From: Endozoicomonas sp. 8E
GTDB taxonomy: Bacteria; Pseudomonadota; Gammaproteobacteria; Pseudomonadales; Endozoicomonadaceae
Length of the DNA stretch: 64,000 nt
Assembly: GCF_032883915.1 (NCBI RefSeq)
Contig: NZ_CP120717.1
Span: 4,099,697 to 4,163,696 of the forward strand
Direction of reading: 5' to 3'
Shown here: positions 17,191 through 25,654 of the stretch, piece after piece
How positions within the stretch are numbered: the stretch's first letter is position 1
Layout of the letters: every line of letters begins with the position of its first letter
The notes under the pieces: model-generated
What the model was told of the DNA's origin: nothing
Databases searched by the model: none
The model's input: only the letters and a program-made list of their open reading frames with translations
Translations under genes and position numbers: made by a program

Positions 17191-17765
17191 AGTTGACTCC
17201 CGTCATTCCCGGCTTCATTCTCGTCATTCCCGCGAAGGCGGGAATCCACACTGACTCACCACCAGAACCATACTGCCCGGTGTCCCCCTGGCCTTGTCAT
17301 CCCCGAGAAGGCAGAGATCCACCGTTGGCGCTGGATTCCCGCCTTCGCGGGAATGACGACCTCAGAGCATGGGAACGAGTTGTTGGAGTTTTGCGACAGC
17401 CTCGAAGGCGGGAATCCACACTGACTCACCACCAGAACCATACTGCCCGGTGTCCCCCTGGCCTTGTCATCCCCGAGAAGGCAGAGATCCACCGTTGGCG
17501 CTGGATTCCCGCCTTCGCGGGAATGACGACCTCAGAGCATGGGAACGAGTTGTTGGAGTTTTGCGACAGCCTCGAAGGCGGGAATCCACACTGACTCTCC
17601 GCCAAAACCATACTGCCCGGTGCCCCCCTGGCCTTGTCATCCCCGAGAAGGCAGAGACCCACTGTTGGCCCTGGATTCCCGCCTTCGCGGGAATGACGAC
17701 CTCAGAGCATGGGAACGAGCTGTTGGAGTTTTGCGACAGCCTCAGAGCATGGGAACGAGCTGTTG
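17191..17765. repeat. 170-bp tandem repeats made of REP-like palindromes (three copies)
   Basis: A unit that starts at GAAGGCGGGAATCCACACTG recurs at exactly 170-bp spacing (17231, 17401, 17571). Each unit contains an ATTCCCGCCTTCGCGGGAAT-type palindrome and the phrase CTCAGAGCATGGGAACGAG. The palindromes occur in both orientations, which explains the long but spurious open frames on both strands. Related copies are at 33.7-34.0 kb and 48.6-48.8 kb. No gene is supported in 17134-17811. Confidence 0.85.
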
Positions 17766-17811
17766 GAGTCTTGCGACACCCTCTGTCAGGCGAGGGTTTA
17801 CGACGATTTTG

Positions 17812-19518
17812 CTAAAACCCGGGAAACGCCTCACTCAGAAAGCGAATAAAGTTTCTTTTAGCCTTGTGCTTTTGGCGGAGCTTATCGAACCAGTGACTGA
17901 ATGCCTGCTGTTGATTCAGTCCGGCCATTATCTGCTGACACTCAACCATTAGCTCGACCGCTTCTTTGTAACTATTGTTCGTTTTTTTCTGTAGACAAGC
18001 CTCAACCAGCTTCTCATAGAGAGCAAAAGAGCGTTCTCCATCCTGCCGAAAATGTTTCCTCAGCTCATAAAGCAATGCCACATCCGGTTCTGCATCTGTA
18101 ACCAGTTGCCAGGCCGAATCCAGATCGGACTCGGCAAGAAAAGTCATCATCAGTGTGTTTAACACACGGTGATGGAGATACCCCTGAGTACTGACGACAC
18201 GCTCTTTCATCCAGTCTATGGCTTTTTGCCGCCAGTCTTGCTGACTGTTCAGGTCTTGTGAAAGCTCTTGCAAATACTCAAAAGTGGACAGTGTTGGTGA
18301 CTCTTTAAATTGCTCCCAAACATCCTGTAAAGCTTCAGAGCTTCGCCCCGTTTTCAATAGCAGCAACTGTTGTAGTTCATGAATCTCAGCTGATTCACCG
18401 AAACGACTGTTCTGCCGGGCTCTATCAAGATAATTCTGGGCATCGTCATACTCATCCAACTCCAGATAACAGCGAGCAATAACCAGATACTCTGTCTCAG
18501 TCCTGGCAATCTTTTTATAGAGCTGAATCAATGTCTTGTAGTCATTCTGCAGTTCAGGTTCGACTTGCAGAACTCTGAGCAACCGGTCATAAATGAGTCG
18601 GTCCCGCCAGTTATCACTTTTCAGTCTGGGTAACTCATCCCAACGAGCCCGGGCGATCTCCAGGAAAGTCTTGTGACACTCTGGCGTCATAACTTCACTG
18701 AAATCATCCGGAATTCGACCATGCCATTCATCTTCATCCTTGAGCAGCAACTCCATCAGATGCTGAGCCTTGGACGCTTCAGACCAGTTCAGTGAAGCAA
18801 ACGCCTCAATGTACATCCTCTGTATCTGAGCGACAGCCTCAAACCTGAAACCTCCGGAATCATCGACTGTCTCCAGCGCATGGACGATTCGTGACATAGC
18901 GTAGTCCAGCAACGCCAACTGATCAGAAGCTGCCAGCTTTTTTAAAGGTGATTCAAGGTTAAACAGAAGCTGTTCGACATTGGCAAAATATTGCCTGACC
19001 TGAGCGTATCTAAAGTAATGTCGATTGTAGGGGATCGCGGCGGTTATTCGTTTACGGATGGTTTTTCGGTCCATAATGCCCAGTGCTGTTTCAGCCTTGA
19101 GCAACCAGTGCTCTCGCACTGAACGACTGGCGTCTATCATTTCAACAAAGTGCCCCACCAGTTCTTCTTTGGGCATCTGCGATAAATAAGCGGCCAATAC
19201 GTCTGTGGCCTCTGCGCCTTTTTTCACCCGGGGAACAGAGACTTTATCTCGCAACACCATAGCCACAGCAACACAGTGTTTGCAAAAGTCGATGCCATCA
19301 GAAGCCGGACAGTTACAACTGCCGTCCAGGGCACTCTGGGTATATACCAGATTGACCCGATAAACCTCGTTGCCCGTAACACTGGCTGAAATCCTCTGGC
19401 CCCGGATCGTCAGGTCTGTGACCCGTCCTTCCTGGTAGCAACCCTTGCCCCGGGAAAAAGCTTTCTCGCCTGCCAGTTTCACTAACTGCTGATCGGTAAT
19501 TTCCGGCTTGTCATTCAC
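17812..19518 (-). CDS. SWIM zinc finger protein
   Basis: 568 aa. The SWIM motif CxCx8CxH is visible at C68, C70, C79 and H81 (GSCNCPASDGIDFCKHC), with the usual N-terminal pattern of these proteins (AFSRGKGCYQEGRV). SWIM fingers bind DNA or protein; bacterial members are mostly uncharacterised. The remaining 450 residues are helix-rich and look like TPR-type repeats (YLVIARCYLELDEYDDAQNYLDRA; SLNWSEASKAQHLMELLL), a common companion of SWIM. No signal peptide. The C-terminus abuts the 170-bp repeat block, whose edge lies just beyond the stop codon. The upstream Nudix gene is 32 bp away on the same strand, so the two may be cotranscribed. Confidence 0.85.
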   Translation of the reverse strand: MNDKPEITDQQLVKLAGEKAFSRGKGCYQEGRVTDLTIRGQRISASVTGNEVYRVNLVYTQSALDGSCNCPASDGIDFCKHCVAVAMVLRDKVSVPRVKKGAEATDVLAAYLSQMPKEELVGHFVEMIDASRSVREHWLLKAETALGIMDRKTIRKRITAAIPYNRHYFRYAQVRQYFANVEQLLFNLESPLKKLAASDQLALLDYAMSRIVHALETVDDSGGFRFEAVAQIQRMYIEAFASLNWSEASKAQHLMELLLKDEDEWHGRIPDDFSEVMTPECHKTFLEIARARWDELPRLKSDNWRDRLIYDRLLRVLQVEPELQNDYKTLIQLYKKIARTETEYLVIARCYLELDEYDDAQNYLDRARQNSRFGESAEIHELQQLLLLKTGRSSEALQDVWEQFKESPTLSTFEYLQELSQDLNSQQDWRQKAIDWMKERVVSTQGYLHHRVLNTLMMTFLAESDLDSAWQLVTDAEPDVALLYELRKHFRQDGERSFALYEKLVEACLQKKTNNSYKEAVELMVECQQIMAGLNQQQAFSHWFDKLRQKHKAKRNFIRFLSEAFPGF

Positions 19519-19550
19519 GCTGCTTCAACCTGATAAGATAACCCTGAAAT

Positions 19551-20102
19551 TCAGGAAACCACTTTACGGCCCGGCAGGGCTATATCTTCCATCCGCTGAG
19601 GGAAATCACCTGTCTGACGATCACTGAAGTAATGGCGAAGGGTGCGACTGATGGTATTGAAAGCCAGCTGACCCCAGGGAATCTCTTCTTCACTGAAAAG
19701 AGCCACTGCTTCACTTTCTTCACCGGCGCTGAACTCGGGTTTATCAAGATGAGCCAGAAAAAATACCGAGAGTTGGCTCACATGAACGATATTAAACAGA
19801 GTATACAGTGATTGCAGAGTAACCTCGGCTCCGGCCTCTTCCATGGTTTCCCGAAGGGCAGCCTGCTCAAGGGTTTCCCCCAGCTCCATGAAACCGCCGG
19901 GTAATGTCCAGTAACCCCTGCGTGGTTCGATAGAGCGTTTGCAAAGGAGTACTTTACCTTCATAGACTGGCAGACAACCGGCAACGATTAACGGATTTTG
20001 ATAGTGAATTTTGCCACAGTTGTCACAAACATCACGTAACCGGTTATCGCCACAAGGGACTTTCTTACTGACCTTAGCGCCACACTCACTGCAGAAATTC
20101 AC
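19551..20102 (-). CDS. Nudix hydrolase with N-terminal zinc ribbon
   Basis: 183 aa. A zinc ribbon (C4, C7, C26, C29) precedes a Nudix domain. The Nudix box spans residues 70-92 and fits G-x5-E-x7-RE-x2-EE-x-G (E76, R84, E85, E88, E89, G91), so it should bind Mg2+ and hydrolyse a nucleoside diphosphate derivative. The ribbon plus Nudix layout resembles NudC-like NAD/ADP-ribose pyrophosphatases, but the protein is shorter than NudC (about 257 aa) and lacks its N-terminal domain. The substrate cannot be assigned. It is transcribed away from the CoA pyrophosphatase-like gene. Confidence 0.85.
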   Translation of the reverse strand: MNFCSECGAKVSKKVPCGDNRLRDVCDNCGKIHYQNPLIVAGCLPVYEGKVLLCKRSIEPRRGYWTLPGGFMELGETLEQAALRETMEEAGAEVTLQSLYTLFNIVHVSQLSVFFLAHLDKPEFSAGEESEAVALFSEEEIPWGQLAFNTISRTLRHYFSDRQTGDFPQRMEDIALPGRKVVS

Positions 20103-20422
20103 TGTTTTTCCTTCTAACTATGAAAATCTTTCTTCACCATAACCCGATTCATACCTGAAGTCACTTGAATCAGAGTTGGTGTAGAAAATGCTTATCATTT
20201 CTTTACCAGATGGATCATGCCGTAAAAAATATCTGTGTTATGATCTTTTCAAAGCCCGAAAAATTAGTGTTACACCCACGGAAGCGTAGCTCTGCCTGGT
20301 GTTACTGGCAGTCTGGTACCCAAGGTCGATAACAATAATGTTCCAACGGCGCCTTTTTTCAATGTCACTATGTTTTCTGAGCATCTGAATATCGCCGAGA
20401 AAGCCAGAGATTCACTTGTTAT
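20103..20422. other. 320-bp divergent intergenic region
   Basis: Lies between two divergent Nudix genes. It contains an AT-rich stretch with TATGAT (about 20237-20242), which could be a -10, and an AAATGCTTATCATTT segment, but neither has a convincing partner element. No open frame or RNA gene is recognisable. Confidence 0.4.
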
Positions 20423-21043
20423 ATGTTGATTACAGATATAGAACGAAGACTCCACAAACATCAGCCAAGAAGTATAGACACTCCTCTGCCGGAAGCCGCA
20501 GTCTTGATACCTCTGGTGACTAATGACCAGGGACAGGCCACCGAAATAATCCTTACCCGAAGGGCTTCACACATGAACAAGCACAGTGGTGAAGTGGCGT
20601 TTCCCGGTGGCAAACGGGAAGATGACGATCATAATCTGATTCAGACTGCCCTGAGAGAATCCCAGGAAGAGATTGACCTGAACCCTGCTTCCGTCCAGAT
20701 ATTGGGCACCATGGGTCCAGTTATTTCCCGCTTCGGCATCAAGGTGATTCCTGTCGTCGGTTCTGTACCGGAAAACTTGTCACTCAACGCTAACATTGAA
20801 GAGCTGGACCGCATTTTTCACGTTCCTCTGGAGTTTTTCACCAATCTGGACAACCTGCAGTTTCACCACTGGAGCATGAATGATAAAACCTACTCCATGC
20901 CCTCTTATCAATACGGTGAATATCTGATCTGGGGATTGACGGCCATTATGCTGGTAGAATTTCTGAATGTGGGATTAAACACCACTATCCCACTGGATGC
21001 ACCTCAGTTTCATGCCAGCCACAGTTTTACGCAAAACCGCTAA
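20423..21043 (+). CDS. CoA pyrophosphatase-like Nudix hydrolase (NudL/YeaB type)
   Basis: 206 aa from ATG 20423. It carries the UPF0035 signature of CoA-type Nudix enzymes: LTRRASHMNKHSGEVAFPGG, then a Nudix helix ALRESQEEIDL. This family splits CoA and its derivatives into 3',5'-ADP and 4'-phosphopantetheine with Mg2+ or Mn2+. Length and the C-terminal pattern (YLIWGLTAIMLVEFL) agree with NudL. No signal peptide; cytoplasmic. It converges on corB; the palindrome at 21098-21119 probably ends both transcripts. Confidence 0.88.
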   Translation: MLITDIERRLHKHQPRSIDTPLPEAAVLIPLVTNDQGQATEIILTRRASHMNKHSGEVAFPGGKREDDDHNLIQTALRESQEEIDLNPASVQILGTMGPVISRFGIKVIPVVGSVPENLSLNANIEELDRIFHVPLEFFTNLDNLQFHHWSMNDKTYSMPSYQYGEYLIWGLTAIMLVEFLNVGLNTTIPLDAPQFHASHSFTQNR

Positions 21044-21094
21044 CTGTCGGATAGCCAGAGTTCAAAGTCCATTCTACGGAATATGTGACTCAAG

Positions 21095-22348
21095 TTAAGC
21101 AGTGAAAATTTTCACTGCTTTTACTCTATTGTCCTTGACCTGCATGATCTCAAACCGGTATTCGCCTACTTTGAGACAGACACTGGACTCCGGAATAAAC
21201 TGCATCATCTCGGTGATCAAACCGTTAATTGTCCTGGCATCCTCGGTGGGTAATTTCCAACCCAGAGAACGGTTAATATCTCTTATGGACGCAGAACCAT
21301 CAATGATGTAAGTACCGTCTTCCTGAGGGGTGATATCCTGACTGGAATCGGAAACATCGGTAGTAAAGTCCCCAACAATTTCTTCCAGAATATCTTCCAG
21401 CGTCACCAGACCCAGAATATCGCCATATTCGTCGACTACCAGTGCAACACGCTCTTTAGACTTCTGGAAATTGAACAGCTGGGTATGCAGTGGCGTGCTT
21501 TCAGGGACATAATAAGGCTCTGTGGTTTCCTGCAGGAGAAGCGCTTTATTGACTTCTTCCTGACTCAGTAGTCGCGCCACCTTTCTCATATGCAACATAC
21601 CCACAAGATTATTTACATCGCCACGATAGACTGGCAAGCGAGTGTGCTGACAGGCTCTTAACTGTTCCAGGATATCCTTGATGTCGTCGTCAATATCAAT
21701 TCCGAAAATTTCATTTCGGGGTACCATGATATCGTCTACCCGGACCTTCTCCAGATCCAGAATACCCAGCAACATTCCCCGCCTTTTCTGCGGCAATAAC
21801 ATGCCGGGGTCGGTCACAATGGTGCGCAGCTCTTCAGCGTTCAACTGATCTTCAGCAGCCTGACCGGGTTTGATACCAAAAGGTCTCAGCAGGAAACCAC
21901 AGACCCAGTTTAAAACGACCACCATGGGATAGAAGAGTTTCAGCAACGGTGTCAGAATGAAAGAGGCAGGAAAGGCAATTTTTTCAGGATAGAGCGCAGC
22001 AACTGTCTTGGGCGTTACTTCACCGAAAATCAGTACCGCAACCGTCAGTCCCAGAGTAGCAATGGCAATACCGCTATCACCCCAGAGTCTCACTGCCACC
22101 AGAGTGGCCAGGGCAGAAGCCAGGATATTGACAAAGTTGTTGCCAATCAGAATCACACCAATCAGTCTATCAGGGCGTTCAAGCAGTTTATGAGTCCGCA
22201 TGGCCGCTTTGTGATTCTTGCGAACCAGGTGGCGAAGGCGATAGCGGTTGATCGCCATCATGCCGGTTTCCGAACTGGAAAAAAAAGCCGACAGCAACAT
22301 TAAAAGGGCCAAGATGGACAAAAGAAGACTGGTAGATGCTTCGCTCAA
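21095..22348 (-). CDS. corB: HlyC/CorC (CNNM) family membrane protein, CorB-like
   Basis: 417 aa. The N-terminal DUF21/CNNM membrane domain has about four hydrophobic segments: LLLSILALLMLLSAFFSSSE at the start, VILIGNNFVNILASALATLV, IAIATLGLTVAVLIFGEVTPK and LTPLLKLFYPMVVVL. Two CBS domains follow (DDIMVPRNEIFGID and RVALVVDEYGDILGLVTLEDILEEI), then a C-terminal CorC/HlyC domain (YIIDGSASIRDINRSLGW). The family handles Mg2+ efflux or Mg2+/Co2+ resistance at the inner membrane, with CBS domains sensing nucleotide-Mg2+. The position two genes before ypjD and ffh is the usual gammaproteobacterial context. Confidence 0.88.
   Translation of the reverse strand: MSEASTSLLLSILALLMLLSAFFSSSETGMMAINRYRLRHLVRKNHKAAMRTHKLLERPDRLIGVILIGNNFVNILASALATLVAVRLWGDSGIAIATLGLTVAVLIFGEVTPKTVAALYPEKIAFPASFILTPLLKLFYPMVVVLNWVCGFLLRPFGIKPGQAAEDQLNAEELRTIVTDPGMLLPQKRRGMLLGILDLEKVRVDDIMVPRNEIFGIDIDDDIKDILEQLRACQHTRLPVYRGDVNNLVGMLHMRKVARLLSQEEVNKALLLQETTEPYYVPESTPLHTQLFNFQKSKERVALVVDEYGDILGLVTLEDILEEIVGDFTTDVSDSSQDITPQEDGTYIIDGSASIRDINRSLGWKLPTEDARTINGLITEMMQFIPESSVCLKVGEYRFEIMQVKDNRVKAVKIFTA
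21098..21123 (+). terminator. Palindromic terminator between nudL-like gene and corB
   Basis: AGCAGTGAAAATTTTCACTGCT (21098-21119) is a perfect 22-bp palindrome followed by TTTT on the plus strand. It overlaps the last codons of corB. Confidence 0.5.
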
Positions 22349-22424
22349 GACTGAAATCGCTCGTTCAGATTCTGTTCATGAAAGCGGTGATTCTAACGTT
22401 TCATACTCTAAACCCCAAACACTT

Positions 22425-22826
22425 TTATCGCTCTTGCTGACTCAAATAGAGCAAGGTCAAAAAGAACAGTGCAGCCACCCTGAAGCCTGGCTGAATACCA
22501 CTCCAGCTGCGGGACTGCCAGGCCAGAAACCATTCACCCGAAATTCCCATAAAGGCCAGAAACCAGAGCATAATTCCCAGAGTTAAACCAAGCAGAGCCA
22601 GGCACTTGCTTTCATGGAAATTTTCACTGCGCAGATTGAGAATCATAAAGGCGGCACCGATCCAACATAAAAAAGCTATGATTGCTTCAACAGCGATAAT
22701 CAGATTGTAAGCAATTTTCCAGACCGTGGGATCATGAACTGCCCGCCACTCTGCCTGAGCAAGGTTTCCGGTCGTATCCATACTCATCACATGCTGAACG
22801 TAAGGGTTAAAAACAGTTCGCAGAAA
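22425..22826 (-). pseudogene. DUF2165 membrane protein, C-terminal part (split by IS607-family element)
   Basis: 134 codons including the stop. The segment YVQHVMSMDTTG, WKIAYNLIIAVEAIIAFLCWIGAAFMIL and the GEWFLAWQSRSW block followed by a last hydrophobic stretch are the DUF2165 family pattern (small inner-membrane proteins of about 165 aa, function unknown). The first transmembrane helix is absent here. It is found on the same strand at 24401-24514, on the other side of the mobile element. Removing 22827-24400 joins codons ...AAT TAC CGC to TTT CTG CGA in frame and gives a protein of about 171 aa. An apparent start upstream (22928) lies inside the element and is not native. Confidence 0.85.
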
Positions 22827-22879
22827 TCTATTATAATCTAAAACTATCTTATAAAATCTCAAGCATGGATAAGTGATTA

Positions 22880-23164
22880 GTGAAGATAGGTGAGGCAGCT
22901 CGTTTACTTGGTACAGACCCAATAACACTACGAAAATCGGAAAATACAGGTGAGCTGCTTCCTGCCAGAAAGACCAAAGGCGGAGCTCGTTACTACGACG
23001 TGTCTGAATTGATGGGCTACAGTAACGAAGCTGCGCCTACGCTTTGCTATTGCAGAGTATCCGGTCACGACCAAAAGCCAGACTTAGACAGGCAGCAAGA
23101 GTTACTGGAAGCCTGCTGTTCTGCAAAAGGTTGGCGAACTCAGGTTATACGAAAAAATGCTTGA
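22880..23164 (+). pseudogene. IS607 TnpA serine recombinase, truncated
   Basis: 94 codons from GTG 22880. Residues 1-50 are the MerR-like HTH of IS607 TnpA (MKIGEAARLLGTDPITLR... GGARYYDV). The resolvase domain begins normally (LCYCRVSGHDQKPDLDRQQELL, with the catalytic serine in RVSGHDQ), but the reading stops after GWRTQVIR. IS607 recombinases usually continue with a DLGSGMNY-type block and over 100 more residues including catalytic arginines. Here the sequence passes directly to the tnpB start, so an internal deletion removed most of the catalytic domain. Non-functional. Confidence 0.85.
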
Positions 23165-23175
23165 GACTTTGCGAG

Positions 23176-24325
23176 ATGTTGTTAGCTCACAAGATTGAAC
23201 TCAGACCGACAAAACAACAAGCCGATTATCTTGATAGGGCTTGTGGTTCTCGTCGTCATGCGTTCAATCAACTGTTAGCCCATTTCAATCAAGAAGGCGT
23301 TAAATGGTCAAAGAAGGCTGCGAATGAAAAATACCAAGAACTCAGGCTTGAGTTTCCCTGGTATGCCGAAGTCAGCCAACGTGTCACCAGGAACACAATC
23401 GACGATCTTCATGACGCCTTTACTCACTTCTTTCGTCGGGTGAAGAAAGGAGAAAAAGCAGGTTATCCAAGATCCAAGATTCAAGAAGCGAGGACTACAC
23501 GACAGTTTTTCTCTCAGAGAAAAACCCAAGTTCGATGTTGATGGCAGAACACTTCGCATTGAGAAACTGAAAACCCGCATCAAGATGCGCCAAGAGCTGA
23601 GGTTCACAGGAACACCCTGTCAGGTGACGATCAGTAAGCGAGCCGGAAAGTATTTCGCTTCTATTTTGGTAGACACTCAGGATTTCGACCCAAAAGCACA
23701 AAGCCGTGAGTCTGTAGGCGTTGATTTTGGCATCAAAGGTTTAGCTATTTGTTCGAATGGTAAAACCTTTGCTGCTAATCAGAAACTGAAAGGCTCTCTG
23801 AAACGCCTTAACAGGAAACAGAGGGCGTTAAGCCGCAAAACAAAGGGAAGCAACCGCTATGCGAAAGCCAAGCGAGCGGTTGCCAAACTGCATTACCGGA
23901 TAAGTAACCAGCGATCAGCCGTACTACATGAGGTAAGTGATTATCTGACGTCAAGATTCAAAATAATCACCCTCGAAAATCTGAATGTCAAAGGCATGGT
24001 AAAAAACCGCAAACTGGCAAGAGCAATCAGTGACGCAGGTTTCGGTAAGCTGAGAGAACTGGTTGAATACAAGGCAGAGCTGCGAGGATGTCAGGTTGTG
24101 ATTGCAGATCGGTTCTTTCCCAGCTCGAAGAAATGTGCAGTTCATACTTGCGACTACATAAATGACAATCTCACCCTGTCTGATCGTGAGTGGCGGTGTC
24201 CAAAATGTAAAACTCTGCATGATAGGGATTACAGTGCGAGTTTGAACCTTGATAATTACGGTCGAGACAGGTTACAGCTCGACGGGGTCGCCCAGACCCT
24301 AAACCCTACGCAAGAGTGTAGTTAG
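23176..24325 (+). pseudogene. tnpB: TnpB (RNA-guided nuclease ancestor of Cas12), frameshifted
   Basis: Starts at ATG 23176 (MLLAHKIELRPTKQQ). The first frame runs to about 23470 and the second from there to 24325. A seven-base near-repeat (AAGATCC/AAGATTC, 23469-23482) accounts for the +1 shift; without it the protein reads GYPR(F)KKRGLHDSFSLRE onward. RuvC residues are all present in the second part: D in GVDFGIKGLA, E in ITLENLNVKGM and D in DRDYSASLNL. The zinc finger is CAVHTC...CPKC, with a wider first pair than usual. Intact TnpB cuts DNA next to a short target motif, guided by an omega RNA from the element's right end. This copy is probably inactive unless the frameshift is bypassed. 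Confidence 0.85.
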
Positions 24326-24400
24326 ACACGATTCGTCGTGCATCCATGTCGACGGCGTAGATAAGTCTACATAATTACAGATTATGTTAGATTTTTAGTA
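24326..24400 (+). ncRNA. Right end of the IS607 element, probable omega-RNA 3' part
   Basis: 75 bp between the tnpB stop and the restored target. It has a small hairpin (CACGA..TCGTG, about 24328-24340). In this family the omega-RNA scaffold ends at the element border, so a guide would be read from 24401 into the DUF2165 gene. Position-based inference only. Confidence 0.3.
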
Positions 24401-24514
24401 GCGGTAATTACTCTGATAGTCCATCAGATTATTAAACAAAACCAACGTGCTAAAAAGAGCAACAGCCGCGACCAACAAAACTTTACTGAGCTTTATGGCT
24501 ATTATCATTTTCAT
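24401..24514 (-). pseudogene. DUF2165 membrane protein, N-terminal part (split by IS607-family element)
   Basis: 38 codons from ATG 24514: MKMIIAIKLSKVLLVAAVAL and then FSTLVLFNNLMDYQSNYR. This is one membrane helix followed by the N-N-x-x-D-Y-x-S-N motif that opens DUF2165 proteins. The frame is interrupted at 24400 by the mobile element and continues at 22826. In-frame ATG codons at 24520 and 24508 are alternative starts; no strong ribosome-binding site distinguishes them. Confidence 0.8.
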
Positions 24515-24618
24515 AGCCATAAACAATAGACCGACTTACAGACTTCTCAAGCTGCCGGAAAAAAGAAGTGCAAAGAGAGATTAAAAGGAGCAGTAAACAA
24601 AGTCTGCTCCGAAAAGGC

Positions 24619-25431
24619 TCATCTGACCAGAATAAAGTCGACAACCGTTCGCCAACCGAAGTAAGCCACCAGCAACAGGATAAAACCGGCAACCGTCCAA
24701 CGCATGGCCTTTTGTCCTCTCCAGCCATTGACCCAGCGCCCAATCAGCAGTGTCGTAAACAACACCCAGGCCACCAGAGAAAGTACTGTTTTATGGAACA
24801 TATCACTGGCAAACATATTATCGATATACAAGAAGCCTGAAATCAGCGACAGGGTCAGCAGAATGACTCCTACAGAAAGAAATTCGAACAGCAATTTTTC
24901 CATAGTCTGCAGGGGCGGCAGGGCTTTGAGCAGACGCTTTTGATTGTGACTTCTAAGCTGCTTTTCCTGATAGGCCAGAAGCAGTGACTGACACACGGCC
25001 ACCATCAGCAAACCATAGGCCAATACTGACAGCAGAACATGCACCACCATCAGAGTGGGTGAATGAAAAATGTGTTCCACAGGAGCCAGCCAGTCCGCCA
25101 GAACCGAGATGATAGTAAAAGGCAGAATCGTGACCAGAAGACTTTCAGAAGGCTTTCGCAAACTGCTGAGCAATACTACCAGTGTCACTATCAGTGTCGT
25201 CAAAGAACCGATCGTGAGAATACCAAGGTTGGTCCCCTTATCGGTGTGAATAGAAAAATAGAGCGAAAAAATATGTAAAGCAGCTCCGACTGTGATTGCC
25301 AGCAACACTAAATTTCGAGCGCCACCGCGACCAGTAATTCTTCCCCATTGGCAGACCATTCCCACTGCATAAAAAATGATGGCACCGATGCTGACGAGCA
25401 TGAAATTCATTGATTCTTTTATAACCTCCAT
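24619..25431 (-). CDS. ypjD: YpjD/CcsA-family inner membrane protein
   Basis: 270 aa, about eight hydrophobic helices. Start at ATG 25431 with AGGA upstream. It belongs to the cytochrome c assembly (CcsA/HemX) family: the HIFHSPTLMVVHVLLSVLAYG region and the LWW-like SGFLYIDNMF...HKTVLSLVAWVLF block match YpjD, the gene found next to ffh in gammaproteobacteria. CcsA-type proteins handle haem at the membrane; YpjD itself has no firm assigned reaction. It is divergent from ffh, with about 220 bp between the two starts, and downstream of it lies the split DUF2165 gene. Confidence 0.85.
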   Translation of the reverse strand: MEVIKESMNFMLVSIGAIIFYAVGMVCQWGRITGRGGARNLVLLAITVGAALHIFSLYFSIHTDKGTNLGILTIGSLTTLIVTLVVLLSSLRKPSESLLVTILPFTIISVLADWLAPVEHIFHSPTLMVVHVLLSVLAYGLLMVAVCQSLLLAYQEKQLRSHNQKRLLKALPPLQTMEKLLFEFLSVGVILLTLSLISGFLYIDNMFASDMFHKTVLSLVAWVLFTTLLIGRWVNGWRGQKAMRWTVAGFILLLVAYFGWRTVVDFILVR

Positions 25432-25654
25432 CTGAAATTTTCCTGATGGCGAAACCGTCGCAAAGCCACTTAGGAAGATGCAAACCTGAGCTTGCCATGT
25501 CCAAATCTACACAAGAACTACTTTGTTTTCATCCATCAAGTGGAAATACTGTCTCTGCCAGGACCTGATGCTGCCCCTTTTGCGCGGGATTGGATATAAT
25601 GAATGCCAACTACACACTTGCACCTTACTTCCAAGGTATTTCCAAGGTAACTGG

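Larger units (their letters stand above)
22827..24400 (+). mobile_element. Decayed IS607-family insertion sequence (1,574 bp)
   Basis: Contains a MerR-type HTH plus serine-recombinase stub (tnpA) and a frameshifted tnpB, the gene order of IS607 elements. The borders are set by restoring the interrupted DUF2165 frame; they are ambiguous by one base because an A occurs at both 22826 and 24400. No target duplication is seen, as expected for IS607. Full IS607 elements are larger; about 400-450 bp of the recombinase gene are missing, so this copy cannot move by itself. Confidence 0.85.

Noticed and set aside
17136-17952. Several open frames on both strands encoding PREGRDP/RRREST/AFAGMT-type peptides
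   Set aside because: They are translations of the 170-bp REP-like repeats. The same peptides arise at 33.6-34.0 and 48.6-49.0 kb, and no ribosome-binding sites or families match.
20180-20210. Fur-box-like AAATGCTTATCATTT between the two Nudix genes
   Set aside because: Only a partial match to the 7-1-7 palindrome, and neither neighbour is iron-related.
22827-22928. N-terminus MLLGLYQVNELPHL for the DUF2165 C-terminal part
   Set aside because: This stretch is inside the IS607 element; the true N-terminus is at 24401-24514.
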